Shown here piece by piece: positions 1-9,100 of a DNA stretch of 64,000 nucleotides. Numbering within the stretch: the stretch's first letter is position 1; the number at the start of each line of letters is the position of its first letter. A program made the position numbers and the translations under genes. The stretch spans positions 16,812 through 80,811 of the forward strand of contig CAYXGW010000011.1 in NCBI GenBank assembly GCA_964464595.1. The letters are read 5' to 3'. The notes under the pieces were generated by a model, which worked only from the letters and a program-made list of their open reading frames with translations, was not told the DNA's origin and searched no databases. The stretch comes from JADFJB01 sp964464595. Its GTDB lineage: Bacteria > Zhuqueibacterota > JdFR-76 > DREG01.

Positions 1-562
1 GAAATAAATGCTTAAAGCAATCTAGGTAGACATCCAGGTATTGTTTGGCATCATGGGGAAAACCGGTCGCGAGCATACATGCGGCGAAGTCAGTAGTCGT
101 GGAAACATGGATCGGTTTTCCATTGAGAAAAGCGCCGCCACCTTTTATTGCCGTGAACAATTCCTGCCAGGGTGGCACATTAATAACACCAGTAATGATT
201 TCATTTCGGTAACGCAAGGCAATGGAAACACCGTAATTGGGGATGCAATGGATGTAGTTTTTCGTACCATCGAGGGGATCTATGAGCCATTGAAAATCAG
301 ATTCCGCCTGGTTTTTTCCGGACTCCTCCGCAAAGATGCGATGACCCGGGTAAAATTCTTGTAAATAATTAATTATTTCTAACTCTGCGGCTTTATCAAC
401 TTCGGTAACAAAATCAAAGGCATGTTTCTTTTGGATATCTTCCGGTTTTAATTTCCCATAATTGTCTTGCAAGATCCGTCCGGCTCGTTCTGCAGCTTCA
501 ACCGAATGCTGAAGAACTTCATTGAGATCGATTGGCACTGCAGCGACGTTTTCGTTATTCAC
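1..562 (-). CDS. inositol monophosphatase family protein (partial, 3' end outside window)
   Basis: The first 187 residues of a Mg2+-dependent sugar/inositol phosphate phosphatase (SuhB-like) run off the left edge. The family signatures are visible: DFVTEVDK, an AEES metal ligand, and WLIDPLDGTKNY, which carries the catalytic Asp residues. The start is a GTG at 562-560 that overlaps the last codons of aspS. I see no usable ATG nearby. AAGGA lies just upstream of the GTG, with short spacing. The overlap suggests translation coupled to aspS. The exact substrate (inositol-1-phosphate, fructose bisphosphate or another) cannot be told from this part. Confidence 0.9.
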   Translation of the reverse strand, partial: MNNENVAAVPIDLNEVLQHSVEAAERAGRILQDNYGKLKPEDIQKKHAFDFVTEVDKAAELEIINYLQEFYPGHRIFAEESGKNQAESDFQWLIDPLDGTKNYIHCIPNYGVSIALRYRNEIITGVINVPPWQELFTAIKGGGAFLNGKPIHVSTTTDFAACMLATGFPHDAKQYLDVYLDCFKHLF

Positions 563-2345
563 TATCCTTCTCAATAATTTTCAAACCTAACTCGTTTAAT
601 TGCTTTTCATCAACGTGGCTTGGCGATCCGTCCATTAACGACAAAGCGCTAGCGGTTTTCGGAAAGGCGATAACATCTCTAATAGAATTGCCATTAACCA
701 GGATCATAGCCAATCGATCGAAACCAAAAGCAATACCGCCATGCGGAGGCGCACCATATTTGAAGGCTTCCAGGAGGAATCCAAACTTGTCTTGCGCTTC
801 TTCCGGACCGATGCCTAGCAGCCTGAACATTTTTTGCTGCAGCTCCGGCCGGTGAATTCGAATACTGCCGCCGGCGATTTCCGTACCATTTAAAACCAAA
901 TCATATGCCCGGGCCCGTACCTTGCCGGGATCACTATCCATCAATTCGATATCCGAATCTTTTGGTGACGTAAACGGATGATGCATCGCATCGTAGCGCT
1001 GTTCATCTTCATCAAACTCCACGAGGGGAAAATCAACCACCCACAATAATTCATTGCGTGTTTTATCGATTAAATTCAGATTTTCACCGAAATGAAGCCG
1101 AAGTGCTCCAAGAACTTTATAGGAAATATTTGGCTGATCAGCCACCAGGAGTATTAAATCGTTGTCCGAAGCCTGCAACTGCTGGATCAATTGATTTTGC
1201 TGTTCCGTAGAAAGAAATTTAGTACAGCCTCCCTGCAGAACGCCTTCCAATACTTTTTGAGCCAGCACCCCTTTAGCGCCATAGCTTTGCACCATTTTAT
1301 TCAATTCATCAATTTGAGAACGGGAATAGCTTGCTCCATCCGGAATGTTTATTCCGGCAATTATTCCATTCGCTGTAATGGTATCGTTGAAAACCCGGAA
1401 ATCTGTTTCTCGAAGAAGATCCGTAACCGATTGAATTTCCATCCCGAAGCGCATATCTGGCTTATCAACGCCAAATCTTACGATACACTCCTGGTAACTC
1501 AGTCTCTGAAATGGCGTTTTGATTTCCTGACCCATCAATTCCCGGTATATCGAAACCATCAATTTCTCCATTACAAAGAATACATCTTCTTCATTTACGA
1601 ATGACATTTCGACATCAATTTGTGTGAATTCCGGCTGTCGGTCAGCACGTAAATCCTCATCTCTGAAACAACGGACAATCTGGTAATAGCGATCAAATCC
1701 GGATACCATAAGGATTTGTTTGTAGGTCTGTGGTGACTGGGGCAGCGCAAAAAATTTACCATTGTATAACCTGCTGGGAACCAGGAAGTCACGTGCTCCT
1801 TCCGGAGTACTGCGCATAAGAACCGGCGTTTCAATTTCAATAAAATTATTTTGATCAAAATACTTCCGTACTACCCGGGTTAATTGATGCCTCAATATAA
1901 TATTCTTTTGCAAATCGGGATGACGGAGATCAAGATATCGATACTTAAGGCGCAATTCTTCCGAGCCTTCCCTGGGATCTGTTATCAAGAATGGCGTTAC
2001 CTCTGCAGGGTTGAGAATGCGAAGATCGGATACTTCTACTTCTATGTCGCCTGTTGTTAAATTTGGGTTAATCGCATCACTCGGTCGAGTGTTGACAACA
2101 CCCCTAACAGCTATCACGAATTCGGATTTTAAATCCTTGGCCTGTTCGTAGGTTTTATCATTGCGTTGGGGGTTAAAAACCAATTGGGTCTTACCATAGC
2201 GATCCCGAATATCAATAAAAATTAAGCCGCCATGATCTCGCCTACGATCGACCCATCCCATTAAAGTTACCTGGTTTGAGGCAACCTTCGAATTCAATTC
2301 GCCGCAAGTATGCGTTCTTTTCCAATCTCCTAAAGACTCACTCAT
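555..2345 (-). CDS. aspS: aspartyl-tRNA synthetase
   Basis: Class II synthetase that charges tRNA with aspartate. At 596 aa it has normal bacterial length. Domains: an N-terminal OB-fold anticodon-binding region (about 10-110), the catalytic core with motif 2 (FRDEDLRADRQPEF, 227-240), an inserted bacterial GAD domain (about 300-420), and motif 3 (GFDR, near 540). In the anticodon domain the residue after RRRD is His38. Family knowledge links His at this place to non-discriminating enzymes that also charge tRNA-Asn. The downstream phosphatase gene overlaps it by 8 bases. Confidence 0.97.
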   Translation of the reverse strand: MSESLGDWKRTHTCGELNSKVASNQVTLMGWVDRRRDHGGLIFIDIRDRYGKTQLVFNPQRNDKTYEQAKDLKSEFVIAVRGVVNTRPSDAINPNLTTGDIEVEVSDLRILNPAEVTPFLITDPREGSEELRLKYRYLDLRHPDLQKNIILRHQLTRVVRKYFDQNNFIEIETPVLMRSTPEGARDFLVPSRLYNGKFFALPQSPQTYKQILMVSGFDRYYQIVRCFRDEDLRADRQPEFTQIDVEMSFVNEEDVFFVMEKLMVSIYRELMGQEIKTPFQRLSYQECIVRFGVDKPDMRFGMEIQSVTDLLRETDFRVFNDTITANGIIAGINIPDGASYSRSQIDELNKMVQSYGAKGVLAQKVLEGVLQGGCTKFLSTEQQNQLIQQLQASDNDLILLVADQPNISYKVLGALRLHFGENLNLIDKTRNELLWVVDFPLVEFDEDEQRYDAMHHPFTSPKDSDIELMDSDPGKVRARAYDLVLNGTEIAGGSIRIHRPELQQKMFRLLGIGPEEAQDKFGFLLEAFKYGAPPHGGIAFGFDRLAMILVNGNSIRDVIAFPKTASALSLMDGSPSHVDEKQLNELGLKIIEKDSE

Positions 2346-2570
2346 TTAATGCCCTCAAATTCATTTTTTGGTTTGTTCATCCATATGATAAGATTAAATC
2401 TTTAAAAAATATTAAGACAGGATTAAAACCGTGGACGGTTATAAATAGTACTTATTTGTCCTAAATCGCCGTCTTTGGAGGTCTTGTGAGAATTGAAGCT
2501 ACTTAACCAGGAAAAATATTCGAGCTAATCTCATTCAGGAAAAATCTATTTTAATAATGCCTCTATTTTG

Positions 2571-2619
2571 TACAAAAAAAAAGCCTCTGAAACAAGCTAA
2601 ATACTTGCTTCAGAGGCTT
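2571..2619 (-). terminator. Rho-independent terminator of the ExbB/ExbD/AgmX genes
   Basis: GCCTCTGAA and TTCAGAGGC form an inverted repeat (2583-2617). The run of A on the plus strand (2574-2582) becomes a T tract after the stem when read on the minus strand. It lies just past the 3' end of the AgmX-like gene at 2646. The rest of the 300-base gap up to aspS holds no gene that I can see. Confidence 0.85.
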
Positions 2620-2645
2620 GAATGTATGACGAATTAATTAGATAA

Positions 2646-3749
2646 TCAATAACCAAAGATGTAATCCTGGCGGAATACAGCATCCCCTTTTGCTGGATCA
2701 ATTGCCCCAAAATCTCGCCAGGACTTCACTTTGGTTTTTATACATCTTTCGACAGACAGATCACCCAATGTTGACGCTAATATTTTAATACTTCCAACAC
2801 TACCATTTGCTTTAATGATGAATCGAACGGACACTTTACCTTTCAGGCTCGGATTTTTTCTTATCGCTCTTTGGTAGCAATATTCTATTGCAGATGCATG
2901 AGAATTCACAACCTTCATCACTTCTTCCGGACTACGGCCGGCAGATTTCCCTTTTTCGGCTTCTACTTTCGATTTGGAAACGACTAATTCACTACTCTTC
3001 TTGCCAAATTTGGAACCACTCACTTTGGTCAAGGCACCCACATTGATGCCTCCGCCATGATCGGTAGCCCTGGAACCCTTTGCGCTTTTGTTTTTACCCG
3101 AAACAATTCCGGAACTTTTAATTCCGTCTAGTCCTGAAATCACAGCATCCAGATTGTTTGAGCTTCCATTTTCTACTTCGCCAAGTAAATCTACTACAGC
3201 TTCGCCTTGTGCATTTTCACCACCACTGAGCAAAGCCAATAATCCCATACTACTGGCTTGTTGGGCAATATCAGCTGTGGACCTTGTATTTGATTCCCGT
3301 CGTTCTCGGGCTGTGACCTCTACGGGAGGAGCAGTCTCAGTATTTGTTTCCTCACTCTGGGCAACTTCTCCTTCATTCTTAATCTCTTCAGGTTTCTCTT
3401 CTTCAGGCTTTTCATCAGGCGTTTGTACAACCGGCTTAGGGGGTTCCGGTTCGGGAATTTTATCATAAATAAAATTAGCATAGTGTTCCTGATATTTTTT
3501 GAGATCAACCATGTTAACTTCATAAGGTACGCTAGACACCCAATAAATTAAAATCGAATTGAAAAACAAACTCACTATAAATATGGATGCAAAGCGATGA
3601 TCAAATTTATCAGTCAACCGTTTCTTATATTTTGACGGATCGATGACAAACTCGAAATCATCTCCATATTTTTTTGCTTTAGATGTTACATCTAAAATGT
3701 CTTGATCTTTGGTATTTTCTTCTTTTAATTGCATGCTTCTGGTATCCAT
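2646..3749 (-). CDS. AgmX/PglI C-terminal domain protein (TonB-like energy transducer)
   Basis: 367 aa. The cytoplasmic N-terminus is followed by one membrane segment (about 53-71). Next comes a Pro/Glu-rich linker (about 95-145) of the kind that lets TonB and TolA span the periplasm, then a low-complexity middle. The C-terminal domain (about 280-367) has two Cys and the pattern IEYCYQ...GKVSVRF...C, as in the AgmX/PglI (GltJ) C-terminal family. It is the last gene of a run with ExbB- and two ExbD-like genes, so it is probably the periplasm-spanning arm driven by that proton channel. The cargo or partner is unknown. Confidence 0.8.
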   Translation of the reverse strand: MDTRSMQLKEENTKDQDILDVTSKAKKYGDDFEFVIDPSKYKKRLTDKFDHRFASIFIVSLFFNSILIYWVSSVPYEVNMVDLKKYQEHYANFIYDKIPEPEPPKPVVQTPDEKPEEEKPEEIKNEGEVAQSEETNTETAPPVEVTARERRESNTRSTADIAQQASSMGLLALLSGGENAQGEAVVDLLGEVENGSSNNLDAVISGLDGIKSSGIVSGKNKSAKGSRATDHGGGINVGALTKVSGSKFGKKSSELVVSKSKVEAEKGKSAGRSPEEVMKVVNSHASAIEYCYQRAIRKNPSLKGKVSVRFIIKANGSVGSIKILASTLGDLSVERCIKTKVKSWRDFGAIDPAKGDAVFRQDYIFGY

Positions 3750-3804
3750 TGATAATTTCAGTTTTTCTTAAACCATACACCTTGTCGTTTGACAAATGCT
3801 TATA

Positions 3805-4299
3805 CTAAGTCTCTTTTTGATATACAAGAAATCTCATGTTCGGGTATTTGGATCTACCACATGTTGCCATCACTTTAATGAGCGCTCTATAAGGTAATTG
3901 TTTATCCCCTTGAATTGTAACTGAACCTGAAAACTTTTGGCCATACCTTTCTTGCATGCGTTCCGCTTCCTCGGCATACATCCTTAATTCTTTTTGAAGT
4001 TCCGGAATAATAATTTGTCTCGAAGACAGAAATTCCGACACCTTAACAACCGGCTTCTCATTCAGTACCAGCCATTCCTTTGAAATCGTTAACTCTAACG
4101 AAACCTTTGATATTTTTTCAACGTTTGAATTTGGCAACGTAAGATCGTCAGATGGGGTTATCATTTGGCCTTCGGCTGCATATACTTTTAATAGGAATAA
4201 AAGAATAATGGTAAACATGTCCATCATGGAATTCAAATTCAGTTTCATTTCACCCGGGCTTGTGCTATGTCTCTTAGATCTTGATGGAATAAATGCCAT
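3805..4299 (-). CDS. ExbD/TolR family biopolymer transport protein (second copy)
   Basis: 164 aa. One N-terminal membrane helix (about 22-42) contains LNSMMDMFTIILLFLL. The Asp in MMDM fits the conserved proton-relay Asp of ExbD/TolR. A small periplasmic domain follows. It lies 37 bases after another ExbD-like gene and 55 before the AgmX-like gene, so two different ExbD subunits are probably used with one ExbB, as is common in FCB bacteria. The membrane Asp is an observation; the motor role is family knowledge. Confidence 0.88.
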   Translation of the reverse strand: MAFIPSRSKRHSTSPGEMKLNLNSMMDMFTIILLFLLKVYAAEGQMITPSDDLTLPNSNVEKISKVSLELTISKEWLVLNEKPVVKVSEFLSSRQIIIPELQKELRMYAEEAERMQERYGQKFSGSVTIQGDKQLPYRALIKVMATCGRSKYPNMRFLVYQKET

Positions 4300-4336
4300 A
4301 CTTAATCTCCAATAATTACATTTGTTTCATATTTGT

Positions 4337-4867
4337 TTACAATACCGTTGCGCTTAAAGACACCGCCGGAAAGAGCGGTAAAATCTCTCTGTCCGATTTA
4401 TACATCCGGGCAGCATCCATAGTACTTACTACAATTTGATAGTCAATATCCGGCTCTGCAACAATAATTATTCTGTCCAAATCTTTAAAAACTCCCGCAG
4501 CTTGTTTCTTGATTTTAACCAGGTTCTTTTTTAGCTCTTCATAATTATAGCCGCCATCCTGGGTTTTAGGAATGGTTGGCTCACCTCCTGCACTGGTTGC
4601 TATTGCAAAGCTGCTGGCAAGATAAAATCCTTTGTCAGTAATGGTAACTGACAGATCCAGTTTTTTATCTATTTCTTTCGGCCTATTTTGCATCTCACTA
4701 GCACTAATGGCCGGTGGAAGATTGATCTCAATCATTCCAAGTTTAATAAATTGCGCCGATGTTAAAAGCAGTGGAATTAATACCACCATTAAGTTCATAA
4801 TGGGTGTTAAATCCGGCTCTGTCTCAACTTTCGGCCGTCGACTACGTTGAGAAGGTCTAAAAGCCAT
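4337..4867 (-). CDS. ExbD/TolR family biopolymer transport protein (first copy)
   Basis: 176 aa. A basic N-terminus is followed by one membrane helix with PDLTPIMNLMVVLIPLLLTS (about 19-38) and a periplasmic domain. The conserved Asp of this family sits at the start of the helix (DLTPIMN). The start codon shares one base with the stop of the ExbB-like gene (TAATG), indicating translational coupling. It probably forms a heteromeric stator with the following ExbD paralogue. Confidence 0.88.
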   Translation of the reverse strand: MAFRPSQRSRRPKVETEPDLTPIMNLMVVLIPLLLTSAQFIKLGMIEINLPPAISASEMQNRPKEIDKKLDLSVTITDKGFYLASSFAIATSAGGEPTIPKTQDGGYNYEELKKNLVKIKKQAAGVFKDLDRIIIVAEPDIDYQIVVSTMDAARMYKSDREILPLFPAVSLSATVL

Positions 4868-5526
4868 TAGTTATTCCCGGTTATAAGGTTGATTAATTTT
4901 ACGGAATGCTCATCAATCTCATCAATAATCTTCATAGTTTTACTGTGAACATAATTGTAAACCAGGATCGCTGGAATAGCTACGGACAGACCAACCAGGG
5001 TTGTATTCATAGCTGTGGAAATACCGGCAGCAAGCAAGCGCGATTTTTCAGCTGCATCAATACCCGGAGCGGAGACTGAATTAAAGGCTAAAATGAGACC
5101 GTAGATGGTTCCCATTAACCCCACCAACGTGGCAACATTACCAATCATTGCAAGATAATTGGTTCTTTCTTGCAATTTAGGGATTGTCTCCAAAGTGCCT
5201 TCATCAACTGCGTTCTGAGCAGTTCTGAAATCTACCTGGCCTTTTTGCCCAAGTCTCGAAAGACATGTATATACAACATAAGGCAATGCTTTGCTTTTAA
5301 CACTTGCAGCTAGGCCAAGGGCGTCTTTAAATTTACCCGCTGTTAATAATCCTCGAATATCCGTCATAAATTTAGCTGCATTGATATTTGCTCGAATAGC
5401 AATAAAATAAATTCTCTCTATCGAGACTGCGATCATAAATACAGCAGATATCAATAACAACCACATAAAAAACCATCCAGGGGCACCAACTTTAAATCCC
5501 TGAAATATTTGCAATAGACTATTCAT
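4867..5526 (-). CDS. MotA/TolQ/ExbB proton channel family protein
   Basis: 219 aa, with three predicted membrane segments (about 17-37, 120-148 and 165-190) around a cytoplasmic loop. The central segment reads NVATLVGLMGTIYGLILAF, a typical ExbB/TolQ pattern. With the two ExbD-like proteins it should form an inner-membrane channel that converts proton flow into movement of the AgmX-like arm. It is first of the four motor genes and is separated by 202 bases from the gene upstream, so a promoter may lie there. Confidence 0.92.
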   Translation of the reverse strand: MNSLLQIFQGFKVGAPGWFFMWLLLISAVFMIAVSIERIYFIAIRANINAAKFMTDIRGLLTAGKFKDALGLAASVKSKALPYVVYTCLSRLGQKGQVDFRTAQNAVDEGTLETIPKLQERTNYLAMIGNVATLVGLMGTIYGLILAFNSVSAPGIDAAEKSRLLAAGISTAMNTTLVGLSVAIPAILVYNYVHSKTMKIIDEIDEHSVKLINLITGNN

Positions 5527-5728
5527 GTAGACCTCCTATTTCTGTCTTATTTTTTGCATTATAAGTTACCACCTGCCTTCTCTAATTATCGGCAATCACT
5601 TCTTTTAATTTAACGATTAATTGACCTTTTATTTAACTAGCTAACTAGCTGATTATATTAAAATTATATATTAGTTATTGTTTTTTTATCTAAAGGAATA
5701 CCAAACATTCTTTTTAAAATTGCCCAAA
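5527..5728. promoter_or_regulatory. intergenic region upstream of the ExbB-like gene
   Basis: A 202-base A+T-rich gap that probably holds the minus-strand promoter of the motor genes. ACTAGCT occurs twice head to tail at about 5636-5650. I cannot assign promoter boxes with confidence. Confidence 0.3.
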
Positions 5729-6088
5729 CTATTTGCGTTCTTTTGCTAACAGTTTTTTTACATTCTCAATTTTTGTATATTTTCGCCTGTCCAAATGAAA
5801 TCCATAAATTTCATCCGAAACCATCTTCAATTCCTGATCAAAATAACGAATAATATATTCCACATTCCCAAGTTGAGGTTCAAGGCGTGTTGGAAGTATC
5901 GAAACGCTGGGTTTCTCAATCTGGGCATCCAGGTGTAATTCATCAAGTTGAATTTCCTTAATATCCGAATCTGTTGATTGCTCAACAGTTTTTATGACAG
6001 CTTTATTTTGTTTTTTCTGGCTTTCCTGTGCAAACACCGAAACGGTCATTAGTAAAAAACAAACTGAAAATAGGGCGATGGTTCTCAT
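5729..6088 (-). CDS. small exported protein of unknown function
   Basis: 119 aa. It starts with a clear signal peptide (MRTIALFSVCFLLMTVSVFA, cleavage near AQE). The mature part is small and charged and has no motif I recognise. It starts 13 bases after the stop of the giant TPR gene and is followed by the ExbB cluster, so it may be a periplasmic accessory of that system. This rests on position only. Confidence 0.65.
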   Translation of the reverse strand: MRTIALFSVCFLLMTVSVFAQESQKKQNKAVIKTVEQSTDSDIKEIQLDELHLDAQIEKPSVSILPTRLEPQLGNVEYIIRYFDQELKMVSDEIYGFHLDRRKYTKIENVKKLLAKERK

Positions 6089-6101
6089 TACTTTTTACCT
6101 C

Positions 6102-9100
6102 TTATTTTTCCGGGACAAAATTTCGAATATAAATCTGTTCATCCATTGTGGCTATTTTACCTGCATCTAATTGTGTATTGCCCTTTTGCTGTTCTTCAAA
6201 AGCGGCAAGATTAAGGGTTTGTAATTCTATAATGGGTTGAACGCCATGGCCGCTACCGTCAGAGTCATCCAATTCTATGGCTATCAGATTTTTGCCGGTT
6301 TTAAGAAAAGGCGATAAATCGGTTTCGAAGATATTGCCCCAACCAAGAGACTCATCTTGCTCTTCGAATACGCTAATCCCATTCACATAAACTTTTACAT
6401 TGTCATCGGCATTTAACTTAAGTTTCGCAGATAAAGGTTTATCATCTAATTCAATCACTTTCCGCAAATAATAGAATTGTGGTGTTAAAGCTATTTGGGT
6501 AACTTGTGAAGAATCGGTTGCAGAAGAATCATATTCAGCTGGTTCTGGCAATCGAGACAGCAATATGGCTTCTCCGCCAGTGGTAAAATCTTCCAAAACA
6601 TCTGCAGGTTGCCAGGTTTCATCATTAAACTCAGGCACCATCCAGGTAGAGTCTTGGATTTCGGTGGCGTAAACCCAGGATTCATCAGGAGAAATCACAA
6701 TGCCTTCTGTTGGCACTTCAAACTCAGCCGCATAGGTTTGCGGATTTAAATTCACCAGAAGTACTGCCAGCTTGTTTAAATTGGGAGAATTAAAACCATA
6801 TTCATTATTTAAAGCGTAGGTCTTCTCACCCAATTCAATGGCATTGTCATGCAAATAAGACTCTAAATCTGCAAATGTAAAAATTGCATCTTCGTAAGCC
6901 ATCTTCGGGGTCTGTTGATTTTGAACTGTAAATTTATCCTTCATCCTTGCTGCATGCTTAGAGGATTTCTCAAGTTTTGTGGATAATTGAACAGTCGTTT
7001 GAATCAAATCTGAAAATAAGGAATTAGCAATCGTATTGCCAAAGGGCTGTTGAATAACATTGTCAATGGATAGTTTGTAACTGGTATTCATAGTTCCCGC
7101 GTAATTGTTGCCCAGCTCGATCAAATTCATCAAACTTCCCGCCAGATCCAACGTGTTCTCTTGTTCTTCTTCTGTACCGTTATTCATTATATTTACATAT
7201 TGATCATATTTTTCTTCATAGGTGGCGAAAGCGTCCAGGAAAAGCTTTTTATATTGACTTGTGAGAACAGTCATTACGTTAAAAAGACCGGTTCTGGACT
7301 TTGCTACCCAACTATTTTCTAACCCGAGTTGATCAGCTTCTTCCAGCCCTCGAATATATGCTTTAGTAACCTCCTGAACCACTGGGTAAATAGCTTTGGC
7401 CAGAACCTGGTTGCGATATTCCAAAGAGGTCACTTCATCTAAGCCTGTGGGAATTGGCGCGGTCAATAAAAGTTCTATGGATCCTACGTTTAGCTCCGCC
7501 ATATTAAAAAGCATATGTGAAACTTTTACTCCTGAAACCTTGATCCAACGACTGGCAACTTGCAGAGTACTGTCCTTTTTGATGGCACGTCCTGATTTTT
7601 GCTCTTCATCTTGCGGCTGATTTAAACTGTAGTTGTCTACGAGCTTTTGCAAAGCCAGGAAACCTAATTTATATGACTCGAAGGTTTTTTCATATAATTG
7701 CGCTGAAGTTTTATTTTGCTTCTTAAGATAAACTACCTTTTCCGTTTCATTCATGTCAGGTATTTCTTTTTCACTCCAGGTAACCGCAAAATCTTCATAG
7801 GCTTTTCCAATGTTGAAAGTGGCTTCGTACAAGCGGTTGGTTCCATAAGCAGCTACACGAGTATATTGATCCACTAATTTCCTCAGGAGATCTTTCTTTT
7901 CTTTTTGTGCAGATTCTAAATTCGCAAGATTAAATTGAATACCATCGTAGTTCTTATAATGCTCTTCGGTTTGCAAGAACAACGCTTCGGCGGCATAAAA
8001 ATCGTTGGTTTCCAAACTCTTGCTTTTTAATTCATCGTTCCGTTTTACGGCCAATTCAAATTCTTGCAAAGCACTGTCAACCTGGTTTCTTTTTAGATAA
8101 TAATCACCACGTTTGAAATGTGTCTCCACACCCCTGGGAGAATCCGGAAAGCGTGAAGCAAATTCTCCATAAATGGAATTGGCATTTTCAAAATCATCTA
8201 ACTTGAGATACAGACCTGCCAAATCGTAAAAAATATCTTCAGTATCCTCTGCATCCGGAAAACGGTCTACATAAGTTCGGTTAACACGAATCGCATCACT
8301 CCAGGATGTTTGTTTGGTGTAGAAATAACTCGCATTATATAATGCATCCTTTGCCTTTTTCAGATCAGACTGGATCGATGAAAATTTTTCATATGTTGAT
8401 GCCGCCAATGCAAAATCTTCAATTTCACCATAGTCAATGGCCAGGTTGTTAACGGCATCCAAATAATGATCAGAACTCTCAAAATTGTCGATTAGCTCTT
8501 TATATGCTTCAATTGCTTCGGGAAAGGCTTTTGCCAGATCGAATTGAACACCTGCCTGGAATATAGATTTATCGGCAAATTCGGCATCAGGAACTTCGGC
8601 GTATAGTTCCTTGAATCGTTGAGCTGCTTCTAAATGTTTGTTTTCACCAACCAATGCTTCTGCATTTAAGTAGATAGATTCAGCCAATCGAGTTTTTATT
8701 TTACTTCGTAGTTCCGGAGAAAGTCTTTCATCATTTTGAATTCTCTTTGCTATGATCTCCGCGTTGTTAAAATCTTTCTTGCCAAAATAACTTTCCAGTA
8801 CCGAGAACTGAGCCTGGGAAGCAAACGGACTATCCGAAAATCTTTGTGCCAACGTACTGAAATAGCGTAAAGATAAATCAAAACTTTTATCATTATAGTA
8901 TATTGTGCCAACGTTACGCAATACTTCGGCGGTTATTTCATCTTCCGGATAGTGCATAATGAAATTATTGTACGCCTCAATTAGCTTATTCGATGAGGAA
9001 ATTTGAATTGAAGGTTGGCTTTCATCTTGTCCGGAAGAATCAACCTGTACGGCTATTTGCAGTGTTTCTGATTCATCTTTAACTTTATCTTGCTCGGAGA

